Part shown: positions 5,170-12,019 of the stretch, one piece after another
Layout: each line of letters begins with the position of its first letter
How positions within the stretch are numbered: position 1 is the stretch's first letter
Notes under the pieces: generated by a model
The model's database searches: none
What the model was told of the DNA's origin: nothing
What the model saw: the letters and a program-made list of their open reading frames with translations, nothing else
Translations under genes and position numbers: made by a program
Origin: a virus
Length of the DNA: 32,219 nucleotides
Virus record (IMG/VR): IMGVR_UViG_3300043470_000311
Location: 1-32,219 of that record
Strand: one strand, 5' to 3'

Positions 5170-7040
5170 TAAGCGAAATCTCAATAAATAAAGTAAAAGA
5201 CTCTGCTAAAATTGTTGATGTGATTTCTGATTATTTAGAACTTAAAAAAAATGGTGCAAATTATATTTGTTTAAGTCCTTTTAGTAATGAAAAAAATCCA
5301 TCATTTACAGTTAGTCAATCTAAAAATATATTTAAATGTTTTAGTACAGGTAAAGGAGGTGATTGTATTACATTTTTAATGGAATATAAAAAAATCAATT
5401 ATATTGATGCTATTAAACTTTTAGCTGAAAAGTATGTAATAGAGTTAATTGAAGAAAAAAACACCTCAAAACAAACTTATACACGTCCTATATGGAAAAA
5501 TAATACTATCTTATCTGATAAGGTTATTAAATGGTTTGAAAATGAAAGAAAAATATCTCAAAACACTTTAAATGATTTAAAAATTAGTGAGGGTATTGAA
5601 TGGATGCCTAAAAAAAATGATTCAAAAGGTCATAATATAAATACTATTCAGTTTAATTATTTTATTGATAATAAATTAATTAATACAAAATTTAGAGATT
5701 CTTTAAAAATGTTTAAACTAGTTTCAGGAGCTGAATTAGTTTTATATAATTTAGATTCTTTAAATGGTCATACAAGTTGCTTTATTACAGAAGGTGAAAT
5801 TGATGCCTTAACTTTATATGAATGTGGTTTCAAAAATGTTATTTCTGTACCAAACGGAGCAAGTAAAGGAAAAAATAATTTAACCTATTTAGATAATTCA
5901 ATACAATACCTTGAGCATATTACTGAATTTATACTTTGTTTGGATAATGATGAAAATGGTAATAAATTAAAAGATGAACTTGCAAGACGTTTAGGATTTG
6001 AAAATTGTAAAACAGTTACTTTTAAAGATTGTAAAGACGCAAATGAATGTTTAATTAAATATGGTAAACAAACTATAATTAATTCAATTAAAGATGCTAA
6101 AGAGTTTCCAATAGTTGGCGTATTTAATTCCCATGATATTGAAAATGATATTTTAGATTATTATAATAATGGTTTACCTGAAGGTACTGGAATTAATATG
6201 GCTGAAATAGATACTAATATTAGATTTCACCAAGGTTATTTAACAATGTTAACTGGAATACCTGGACATGGAAAATCAGAGTTTTTAGATTTTTTATTAT
6301 GTAGATTAAATTTATCAGATGATAATTGGAAAACAGCTTATTTTAGTCCTGAAAATCATCCACTTCAATTACATTTTAGTAAACTTGCAGAAAAATTAAT
6401 AGGAAAATCATTTGATAAAAAAAGTAACAATAGATTAAGTCCTATTGATTTAAGAAATGCTATTGATTATTGTAGTGAAAATTTTTATTTTATTAATCCT
6501 GAAGAAGATTTTTCAATTAATTCTATTTTAAAAAGCGTTAAAGAATTAATTAAACGAAAAGGAATAAAAGCATTTGTTATTGATGCATGGAATAAATTAG
6601 ACCATAAAAGAGGTAATAAAGATAAAAATGATTATATAAGTGAAACTTTAGATATTATTATAAAATTTTGCGAACGTAATTTAATTCATTGTTTTTTAGT
6701 TGCTCATCCTACAAAAATGGGTAAGGATAAAGACGGAAAACCTGAAATACCTAGTTTATATAATATTTCAGATTCAGCTCATTTTTTTAATAAAACAGCA
6801 AATGGTATTTGTGTTTATAGAAATTTTGAAACTGGATGTGTAGAAATTCATATTCAAAAAGTAAAATTTAAACATTGGGGACAAACATCAACAGTACATT
6901 TAGCGTGGAATAAAGATAATGGACGTTATTATAAAGGTTCTCCAAATAATGAGAATTGGTTAAGTTACGAAAAACCATTACAAAACAATACTAACTTTTT
7001 AAATGATATAATTTTTAATAACGAAGAAACACCATTTTAA
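5166..7040 (+). CDS. Primase-helicase (DnaG-type TOPRIM plus DnaB-type RecA fold)
   Basis: 624 residues. A CHC2-like domain (about 8-95) contains SPFSNEKNPSF and FKCFSTGKGGD; three of the four usual zinc ligands (CPFH...CxxC) are replaced. A TOPRIM domain follows, with EGEID near 208-212 and LDNDENG near 258-264. The helicase has Walker A GIPGHGKS (about 364-371), Walker B-like AFVIDAW (about 468-474) and a downstream FLVAHPTK. It should unwind the fork and make primers, like T7 gp4 and Twinkle. It overlaps the initiator gene by ATGA. Codon use is strongly AT-biased. Confidence 0.88.
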   Translation: MISEISINKVKDSAKIVDVISDYLELKKNGANYICLSPFSNEKNPSFTVSQSKNIFKCFSTGKGGDCITFLMEYKKINYIDAIKLLAEKYVIELIEEKNTSKQTYTRPIWKNNTILSDKVIKWFENERKISQNTLNDLKISEGIEWMPKKNDSKGHNINTIQFNYFIDNKLINTKFRDSLKMFKLVSGAELVLYNLDSLNGHTSCFITEGEIDALTLYECGFKNVISVPNGASKGKNNLTYLDNSIQYLEHITEFILCLDNDENGNKLKDELARRLGFENCKTVTFKDCKDANECLIKYGKQTIINSIKDAKEFPIVGVFNSHDIENDILDYYNNGLPEGTGINMAEIDTNIRFHQGYLTMLTGIPGHGKSEFLDFLLCRLNLSDDNWKTAYFSPENHPLQLHFSKLAEKLIGKSFDKKSNNRLSPIDLRNAIDYCSENFYFINPEEDFSINSILKSVKELIKRKGIKAFVIDAWNKLDHKRGNKDKNDYISETLDIIIKFCERNLIHCFLVAHPTKMGKDKDGKPEIPSLYNISDSAHFFNKTANGICVYRNFETGCVEIHIQKVKFKHWGQTSTVHLAWNKDNGRYYKGSPNNENWLSYEKPLQNNTNFLNDIIFNNEETPF

Positions 7041-7042
7041 CA

Positions 7043-7264
7043 ATGAAAAAAGAAACGATTATAAAATTAATGAATGATGAAGTATATAATTACTCAAATC
7101 ATTACAATGCTATTTACTTTCAACCTAAAACAGGTAAATTTTTATATGCTGATACTTATATAAATAATGAAATTGTAAATGATTTAATAAATGATAAAAT
7201 AATAACTTACATAGGTAACTGTATTCATCAATCTGAGAAAATGCTTAAATACATATCAATATGA
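7043..7264 (+). CDS. Hypothetical 73-aa protein
   Basis: Unrecognised; tyrosine- and asparagine-rich, AT-biased like the primase-helicase upstream, starting two bases after it. It ends in an ATGA overlap with the next small gene. Confidence 0.55.
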   Translation: MKKETIIKLMNDEVYNYSNHYNAIYFQPKTGKFLYADTYINNEIVNDLINDKIITYIGNCIHQSEKMLKYISI

Positions 7265-7377
7265 AAATCCTAAGAATATACACAATAGACGGCATTCAGC
7301 TAGTTGACTATGAGATTAACGGACATTTTAATACTATGCCGTATGTTTATTTTAAATCTAAATACGAAGTGAAATGA
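7261..7377 (+). CDS. Hypothetical 38-aa protein
   Basis: Starts MKILRIYTIDGIQLVDYEI and looks like a short beta-hairpin protein. ATGA overlaps join it to both neighbours (7261-7264 and 7374-7377), which is the main reason to accept so short a gene. Confidence 0.5.
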   Translation: MKILRIYTIDGIQLVDYEINGHFNTMPYVYFKSKYEVK

Positions 7378-7562
7378 CACATTACATAGGCGAAAAATAC
7401 AGTTACCCAAATAGTAAAAGAAAATACATTTTAACGGAAGTTAGAAATAATATTTATTTTTTTGCTTGCGGTCATTGCTGTACGGATAACGTCTTTATAG
7501 ATTTGATTAGATGTAAAACTAATATTCAAAATTATCAAAACAATCAACTAACTATTTTTTAA
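7374..7562 (+). CDS. Hypothetical 62-aa cysteine-containing protein
   Basis: Contains ACGHCC at about 31-36 and a later C in IRC, a possible but incomplete metal site. Coupled upstream by ATGA and downstream by a one-base TAATG overlap with the nuclease gene. Confidence 0.5.
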   Translation: MTHYIGEKYSYPNSKRKYILTEVRNNIYFFACGHCCTDNVFIDLIRCKTNIQNYQNNQLTIF

Positions 7563-8023
7563 TGATCCCACTACAACAACTAACAGAGCTTGACTGGCAA
7601 ATACGATGTTCTGAGTCACGGATGCCGCCTGAATATATTGTAAGAACGAAGTTTACCGATAAGACAGCCAACGGACTAACCAAGGCAATAGTTAAATGGA
7701 TTAACCTTAATGGCTACCAAGCTGAGAGAATAAGCACGTCTGGCCGTTGGGTTGATAACTCTAAGGTGGTTACCGATGTTTTGGGAAATCAAAAAAAGAT
7801 AGGAAGCGGTAAATATATTAAAGGTTCGGGAACGAAAGGCTCTGCGGATATTAGTGCAACGATTAAAGGCAAATCAATTAAGATAGAGGTGAAAATAAAT
7901 AAGGATAGGCAGTCAGAGGCTCAAGTTGAATATCAGAAAGCGATTGAGCGTGCTGGAGGAATTTATTTTATTGCAAAAGATTTTAATTCATTTTATGAAT
8001 TTTATAGTACTTTAGTAAAATGA
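7562..8023 (+). CDS. VRR-NUC/PD-(D/E)XK-type nuclease (Holliday-junction-resolvase-like)
   Basis: 153 residues. The C-terminal half carries a PD-(D/E)XK core: GTKGSADISA (metal-binding D), then KIEVKI (E-x-K), then QVEYQKAIERAGGIYFIA, the Q...Y...GG pattern of VRR-NUC and resolvase-like nucleases. It probably cuts branched DNA during phage recombination or before packaging, consistent with a place between the replication genes and terminase. The N-terminal 50 residues are unassigned. GC use is closer to the ERF region than to the AT-rich primase-helicase. Confidence 0.75.
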   Translation: MIPLQQLTELDWQIRCSESRMPPEYIVRTKFTDKTANGLTKAIVKWINLNGYQAERISTSGRWVDNSKVVTDVLGNQKKIGSGKYIKGSGTKGSADISATIKGKSIKIEVKINKDRQSEAQVEYQKAIERAGGIYFIAKDFNSFYEFYSTLVK

Positions 8024-8025
8024 TT

Positions 8026-8136
8026 AGTTAGGTAAAGGAATAGCACAAACAACTGTAATGAGTTACGCAATTCTCACATTAAACAAAATATTGATCAACG
8101 CTGTAGAGCGGAAGCGTGTTAAACTTTTACCTGACT
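8026..8136 (+). ncRNA. Possible structured RNA (three-way-junction-like)
   Basis: A closing stem of 13 pairs with two G-U joins 8026-8038 and 8124-8136. Inside are a hairpin TAAT-GAG...CTC-ac-ATTA (about 8055-8081) and CGCT-GTAG-AGCG (8099-8110). It fills the whole gap between the nuclease stop and the sigma-like start. No TAnnTTTG promoter precedes it, and a 28-codon frame occupies the same bases, so the call is tentative. Confidence 0.35.
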
Positions 8137-8144
8137 ATAAATAA
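8058..8144 (+). CDS. Possible 28-aa leader peptide
   Basis: ATG 8058 to TAA 8142-8144 encodes MSYAILTLNKILINAVERK and nine further residues, a plausible amphipathic helix. It ends five bases before the GTG of the sigma-like gene, which could couple their translation. Equally, these bases may be a non-coding structured region; composition alone does not decide. Confidence 0.35.
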   Translation: MSYAILTLNKILINAVERKRVKLLPDYK

Positions 8145-8149
8145 ATATA

Positions 8150-8668
8150 GTGACAAAGTATAAACAAATAACAGAACTGTTTAAAGACACATCGTTAAAA
8201 AACAACGCTCGGAAGTTATGCAACAACCGAGATATTTTTAACGACTTATTCCAAGAAACATTTATTTATTTGTTGGAACTGCCTGACGAAAAGTTTAATC
8301 GAATAAATAACCTTAAGGCATTTGCTTTCACTGTAATGTTCGGCAAAGCTAACAGTCAGGCGCGTAACTATAACTTGAATGGAAAAGACAACGTACTTTT
8401 TGAAATGTCTAACAAGTTCGGAATATTCGACGGGACTAACATTGCTCATAATGAATATAACCATAAGATTGATGAAGACTTTGATAAGGTCATATCATAT
8501 TTAAACACCGATAATACTATAAAGGAGACGGATGTTTATGTTCTATTTGAATCGACAAACGATAAGACATTGAAGGAATTATCAAAGGACTTAGATATGA
8601 GTTACCATACTATTAGATTAAACAGAAAGAAACTAATAAAAAAGATAATTAACAATGTAGTATTATAG
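8150..8668 (+). CDS. Sigma-70-family-like (ECF-type) transcription factor
   Basis: 172 residues. The first part (about 10-75) looks like sigma region 2: NRDIFNDLFQETFIYLLEL followed by NLKAFAFTVMFGKANSQAR, the usual DLxQExF and helix pattern. The last part (about 125-170) looks like region 4, with helix-turn-helix LKELSKDLDMSYHTIRLNRK. It would direct RNA polymerase to phage promoters. It lies just before the terminase genes, the usual place for a late regulator, and a non-host promoter-like motif recurs in late gaps. GTG 8150 is the best start seen. Promoter specificity is inferred. Confidence 0.72.
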   Translation: MTKYKQITELFKDTSLKNNARKLCNNRDIFNDLFQETFIYLLELPDEKFNRINNLKAFAFTVMFGKANSQARNYNLNGKDNVLFEMSNKFGIFDGTNIAHNEYNHKIDEDFDKVISYLNTDNTIKETDVYVLFESTNDKTLKELSKDLDMSYHTIRLNRKKLIKKIINNVVL

Positions 8669-8669
8669 T

Positions 8670-8708
8670 ACCTCGAACGCTTCCCATGAACAGCGCACCA
8701 GTCGAGGT
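8670..8708 (+). terminator. Hairpin after sigma-like gene, possible weak terminator
   Basis: ACCTCGA 8670-8676 pairs with TCGAGGT 8702-8708, and CGCT/AGCG can pair inside the loop. It starts one base after the sigma-like stop codon and is followed by CATTTT. The poor T run makes it a weak intrinsic terminator; an attenuator or mRNA-stabilising hairpin is equally possible. Confidence 0.4.
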
Positions 8709-8719
8709 CATTTTAAATT

Positions 8720-8860
8720 ATGACAATAATTGAGGCAATACAAGTATTAAAGCATCACCATTACTGGAGACTAGGCGCTACTATTGAGCCGTTTGACCCG
8801 AATGTAGTTACGGAAGCAATGAAAGTAATTATTAAACACTATGAGCTATATAAAGAATAA
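8720..8860 (+). CDS. Hypothetical 46-aa protein
   Basis: Begins MTIIEAIQVLKHHHYWRLGA and is likely helical. It starts 11 bases after the 8670-8708 hairpin and overlaps the next gene by 20 bases in another frame. Unrecognised. Confidence 0.5.
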   Translation: MTIIEAIQVLKHHHYWRLGATIEPFDPNVVTEAMKVIIKHYELYKE

Positions 8861-9053
8861 TAAAGATTTTATTTTAGGTGTGGTTGCATATGGTAACAAG
8901 CCTGATATGTCTAATAAGATAGCGGCTAATATAATTGCTGAATATGAAGAGATAACGGGTATTAAAGTAAACAGAAAGCAATGTTTCACTTGCGGGAAAA
9001 ATAATATTTTTGACAAAATTTACTTATATGCAAAAGATAGTAATTTATGGTAA
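8841..9053 (+). CDS. Hypothetical 70-aa protein with CxxC
   Basis: A helical N-terminus (NKIAANIIAEYEEITGI) is followed by one knuckle, KQCFTCGKN, near residues 48-54. A single CxxC cannot build a full zinc site within one chain. Last gene before the gap that precedes the terminase genes. Confidence 0.55.
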   Translation: MSYIKNNKDFILGVVAYGNKPDMSNKIAANIIAEYEEITGIKVNRKQCFTCGKNNIFDKIYLYAKDSNLW

Positions 9054-9060
9054 TATGCTT

Positions 9061-9068
9061 TATCTTTG
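9061..9068 (+). promoter_or_regulatory. Possible host-type -7 box before terminase
   Basis: TATCTTTG fits TAnnTTTG, but no clear TTTG stands 19-23 bases upstream. The 105 bases from here to the terminase start hold no other signal I can support. Confidence 0.35.
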
Positions 9069-9173
9069 CAAACAACGCTGTGAGATACAACTGCTAAGAG
9101 GGAAATTTAACAACATTATAATATTTTTGAATTAAAATGCAAGACGAATACGAATCACAAAACTTTTGGAACG

Positions 9174-9614
9174 ATGGCAAAAACAATTGATTTTATAACT
9201 CAGTTACCTAACTATGCAAATCAATATATTGATATTTGTTTGAATAGTACAAAAGAGGTGGCGACTGGTTCGGGTAAGATAGTTGAACAAAGAGAAAGAC
9301 ACATTCCTACGATTGCATTCTTTTTGAATATTTGGCTACCTAGAAATGTTGGGGATACAATTGCGAGGGATACTTATTACGAATGGTTGAAAGGAAATGA
9401 CACGCTTAAATCCGACACTATAAAAAAGATAGATGAGTTATTTCAGTCATTAGCCGCTGATATTGTGGCCAATGAAGGTAAAGGAATATTTTACGCTAAG
9501 AATAAATTAGGATGGACAGATAAGCAACAAAGTGAATTAACAGTAAATGGAATCCAAGCAAATTTCGGTAACGCTATATCAGCCACACAAGAATCAAGCA
9601 AAGATTCACAATAG
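9174..9614 (+). CDS. terS: Terminase small subunit-like protein
   Basis: 146 residues. A central segment carries the Bacteroidetes phage TerS pattern: DTYYEWLKGND..., IKKIDELFQSLAADIV, then ANEGKGIFYAKNKLGWTDK. TerS binds the packaging site and stimulates the large subunit. The neighbouring terminase large subunit, overlapped by 68 bases in another frame, supports the call. Confidence 0.78.
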   Translation: MAKTIDFITQLPNYANQYIDICLNSTKEVATGSGKIVEQRERHIPTIAFFLNIWLPRNVGDTIARDTYYEWLKGNDTLKSDTIKKIDELFQSLAADIVANEGKGIFYAKNKLGWTDKQQSELTVNGIQANFGNAISATQESSKDSQ

Positions 9615-10746
9615 CATAAACAATGAGCCGTATAAATACTATGTGTTAAACATAGGTAGGCAATTTGGAAAAAGTTTACTCGCTATGAATCAATGCTATT
9701 ACTGGGCCTTTAATGAAAAGAGCGTACAAATAGCGTGGGTAAGTCCTATCTATAAACAAGCTAAGAAAGTCTTTGATGAAATGGTTAAGGCTTTTGATAA
9801 CAGTAATTTAATTACTTCAAATGCAAGTGAACTGATAATTAAGACTAAGAATAATAGCACTATTCAATTCTTTTCAGCAGAACGTTATGATAATTTAAGG
9901 GGATTTACTTTTGATTACCTTGTTTGCGATGAATTTGCATTCATAGACGAGAGAGCGTGGACGGAAGTTTTGAGGGCTACTGTTTTAGTTAAGGGTAAAA
10001 AAGTTCTATTAATATCAACTCCAAAGGGTAAGAATCATTTTTACAACTTATTCAACCTAGACGGAATCAATCCCGCTTATAAGTCATTTAAGATGACCAG
10101 CTATGATGGGTTAGCTCAAGCAGATGAAATAGATGGCGCACGTCATACACTACCTGACAATGTATTTAAACAAGAATACTTAGCCGAGTTCATTGACAGT
10201 GGTTCGGGGGTGTTTAGTAACATCACAATTAATGAGAATCCTGAACGAACATCACGCTATTACGCTGGTATTGACTTAGGACGTGCAGATGATTACACTG
10301 TTATCGTAATTCTTAACGAACGTGGGCAAATGGTCTTATGCGAACGTTGGCGACACAATACATGGTCTAATATAGTAGACGCACTATTAAGCGTTTTAAG
10401 ACGTTTTAACGCATCGTGTAAAGTTGAGGTAAATAGTATAGGAGATGTTATATTTGAGCAGTTACAAGCCAAATACACAAACATAGAGCCATTTACTACT
10501 ACAAGCAAAAGTAAACAAGATGCTGTAGAGGCTTTGCAAGTGGCAATTCAAAACAATGAATTTAGTTTATTGGAAATAGACTGGCTAAAAAAAGAGTTTG
10601 ATATATTCACTTATGAATATTCTCATAAGACTAGGAATATAAAGTATTCAGCTCCGCAAGGATTTCACGATGATGGTGTTATGGCTTGTTGTATTGCATA
10701 CAATGCTTTGAAGTCAAGATTTACCAATATTATAGATATCGTTTAA
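9547..10746 (+). CDS. terL: Terminase large subunit
   Basis: 399 residues. Walker A-like GRQFGKS at 37-43 and Walker B LVCDEF near 124-129 form the packaging ATPase. The RNase H-like nuclease begins at about 238 with YYAGIDLGRADD, and a later D in HDDGVMA completes the acidic set. It packages DNA into proheads and cuts concatemers. The start at 9547 keeps the conserved LYQPHKNQAKIHNSIN leader upstream of the ATPase, which justifies the long overlap with the small subunit. Its last codons contain the TATC box of a candidate late promoter. Confidence 0.92.
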   Translation: MESKQISVTLYQPHKNQAKIHNSINNEPYKYYVLNIGRQFGKSLLAMNQCYYWAFNEKSVQIAWVSPIYKQAKKVFDEMVKAFDNSNLITSNASELIIKTKNNSTIQFFSAERYDNLRGFTFDYLVCDEFAFIDERAWTEVLRATVLVKGKKVLLISTPKGKNHFYNLFNLDGINPAYKSFKMTSYDGLAQADEIDGARHTLPDNVFKQEYLAEFIDSGSGVFSNITINENPERTSRYYAGIDLGRADDYTVIVILNERGQMVLCERWRHNTWSNIVDALLSVLRRFNASCKVEVNSIGDVIFEQLQAKYTNIEPFTTTSKSKQDAVEALQVAIQNNEFSLLEIDWLKKEFDIFTYEYSHKTRNIKYSAPQGFHDDGVMACCIAYNALKSRFTNIIDIV

Positions 10747-10763
10747 CTAATATTTTAATACTT
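10737..10763 (+). promoter_or_regulatory. Candidate phage late promoter A (TATC-N16-AATACTT)
   Basis: TATC 10737-10740, 16 nt, AATACTT 10757-10763, followed by AA. The next gene starts at 10771. The same pair, with spacing 15-16, occurs at three other late-operon gaps. If AATACTT acts as a -10 box, the mRNA would be nearly leaderless. Confidence 0.55.
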
Positions 10764-10770
10764 AAGAAAG

Positions 10771-11367
10771 ATGAAATTTGAAGACTTAACAATAAAGCAA
10801 TACATTGACTTATTAACTGTTGATAGTTTGGAGACTAGCGACATTGATAAGAAAATAAAGAAACTAGCTATTGTTTTAAATAAAAAAGAAAGCGAAGTTG
10901 AGGCTATGCCGATTACTGCATTTGAGAACATTGGTTTTCTTAGTAACATACCAAAACAACTGAAATTTAAAGATAAAACAAGGATAGGTTTTAAAACTTA
11001 TAAAGCATGTACTAACTTAAACGACATTGGAGTAAATCAGTTAGTTGATTTCTATTCTTTGAATAAAGCGAATGCACCAATTAATGAATTACTTGCAGTT
11101 GTTTACAGACCTTATAATCCTGACAAACATAAAGAGGTTTCGCAAGCGTTTCTATCTAAAAAGGTGGGCGACGTATTAGGTACTGTTTTTTTTTTCAAGA
11201 ACTACTATTTGAAATGCGAGAAACCTATTCAGGAATATTTGGAGAGCCAATTGAAATCAATACAGACGTTTCAGACGGAAATACTGACCGACAAAGAGTT
11301 CATGGCTTCCTTGACCACTGGGGCTGGGAATACAACATCGACCTTTGCGCTGAAAACGAACGGATAA
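10771..11367 (+). CDS. Tail assembly chaperone, zero-frame product (G-like)
   Basis: 198 residues, mostly helical (KFEDLTIKQYIDLLTVD at the start), as in phage tail assembly chaperones. At codons 140-142 it reads VFFF across a run of ten T (11186-11195), with slippery heptamer T-TTT-TTC in the correct phase. A -1 shift leads into an open frame ending at 11471. This matches the G/GT system, where both products coat the tape measure and recruit tail tube subunits. The unshifted end is plausible helical protein. The assignment rests on the frameshift arrangement plus fold impression. Confidence 0.65.
   Translation: MKFEDLTIKQYIDLLTVDSLETSDIDKKIKKLAIVLNKKESEVEAMPITAFENIGFLSNIPKQLKFKDKTRIGFKTYKACTNLNDIGVNQLVDFYSLNKANAPINELLAVVYRPYNPDKHKEVSQAFLSKKVGDVLGTVFFFKNYYLKCEKPIQEYLESQLKSIQTFQTEILTDKEFMASLTTGAGNTTSTFALKTNG
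11190..11196 (+). promoter_or_regulatory. -1 programmed frameshift site
   Basis: T-TTT-TTC lies in zero frame of the 10771 gene, inside a T10 tract. After a -1 slip, translation resumes with CAA at 11196. The -1 frame is open from the slip point to TAG at 11469-11471. A homopolymer sequencing error must be excluded. Confidence 0.65.
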
Positions 11368-11471
11368 CATGGGATGACGTTTATTTGTGGAATGTTACAA
11401 GGTTTCTCAATAAGATAAGCTACTTAAAAGATAAAGGAAAATTTTTAATTGCGTTAAATGGCAATAGATAA
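11196..11471 (+). CDS. -1 frame extension of the tail assembly chaperone (T-like domain)
   Basis: From the slip, 91 further residues are made, giving a fusion of about 233 residues (142 + 91). The extension holds HGFLDHWGWEYNIDLCAENE followed by ITWDDVYLWNVTRFLNKISYL. This is the WGWxxxxxxLA...Vxx(L/W)xV...LxYL pattern I associate with the C-terminal half of Bacteroidetes phage chaperones. An internal ATG at 11214 could also start an independent 85-residue protein, but then 154 bases of overlap would be unexplained. It overlaps the next gene by 14 bases. Confidence 0.65.
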   Translation, partial: QELLFEMRETYSGIFGEPIEINTDVSDGNTDRQRVHGFLDHWGWEYNIDLCAENERITWDDVYLWNVTRFLNKISYLKDKGKFLIALNGNR

Positions 11472-12018
11472 AAAGATAGATGAAATACTGGTTGAGTTCG
11501 GGATGAAACTTGAACAGGACTTGCAAGATAGTTTGGCTAGTAAGATGGGTAGTGGTTACAATGCGAGGTTATCAGGTAAAATTAAATCTTTGCCTATTAG
11601 ACATGTTGGGGACTTAACAGAATACATTTTACAAATGCCTTTGTATGGTAAGGCTTTGGACGGTGGTAGGTTACCAACCAAAGAGAAAACGGACGGCACT
11701 ATGAGGGGGAAGGTTGAGGACTGGATTAAAAGACGTGCTTTAGTTGGTAAATATATCAATGATAATTTACAACAACGTTTAGATAAGCAAGCAAAGAATA
11801 AAACGAATAGGCCTAAAAAACCTTTGAAGAAATTAGCATTTGAGAAAGCAGTTAAACAATTAAGTTTTTTAATAGCTCGTAAAATACACAAAAAAGGCTA
11901 CGATGGAAACCAATTTTTCAGCGAAGTAATAAACGATGGACGTTTAGAGAAATTAGAAAAGGACTTAATAGAAGCGGCACAAAACGAGGTTGTAATAGAA
12001 ATAACAAAGAAATTTTAA
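11458..12018 (+). CDS. HK97 gp10-like/tail completion family protein
   Basis: 186 residues, basic. YGKALDGGRLPTKE, then VEDWIKRRAL, and later LIARKIHKKGYDGNQFFSEV form the pattern seen in gp10-like and minor tail proteins (a small beta core with a conserved GR loop and an end like G...FF). Such proteins join the tail tube to the head or terminate tail growth. It starts within the -1 chaperone frame and ends one base before the next gene. Confident as a structural/assembly protein, less so for the exact position. Confidence 0.55.
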   Translation: MAIDKKIDEILVEFGMKLEQDLQDSLASKMGSGYNARLSGKIKSLPIRHVGDLTEYILQMPLYGKALDGGRLPTKEKTDGTMRGKVEDWIKRRALVGKYINDNLQQRLDKQAKNKTNRPKKPLKKLAFEKAVKQLSFLIARKIHKKGYDGNQFFSEVINDGRLEKLEKDLIEAAQNEVVIEITKKF

Positions 12019-12019
12019 A

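Noticed and set aside
8111-8684. 8-base complement GGAAGCGT / ACGCTTCC between two gaps
   Set aside because: Too short and too far apart (about 560 bases) to separate from chance.
9137-9190. 17-codon frame before the small terminase gene
   Set aside because: Too short to support and out of frame; coupling is possible but nothing else favours it.
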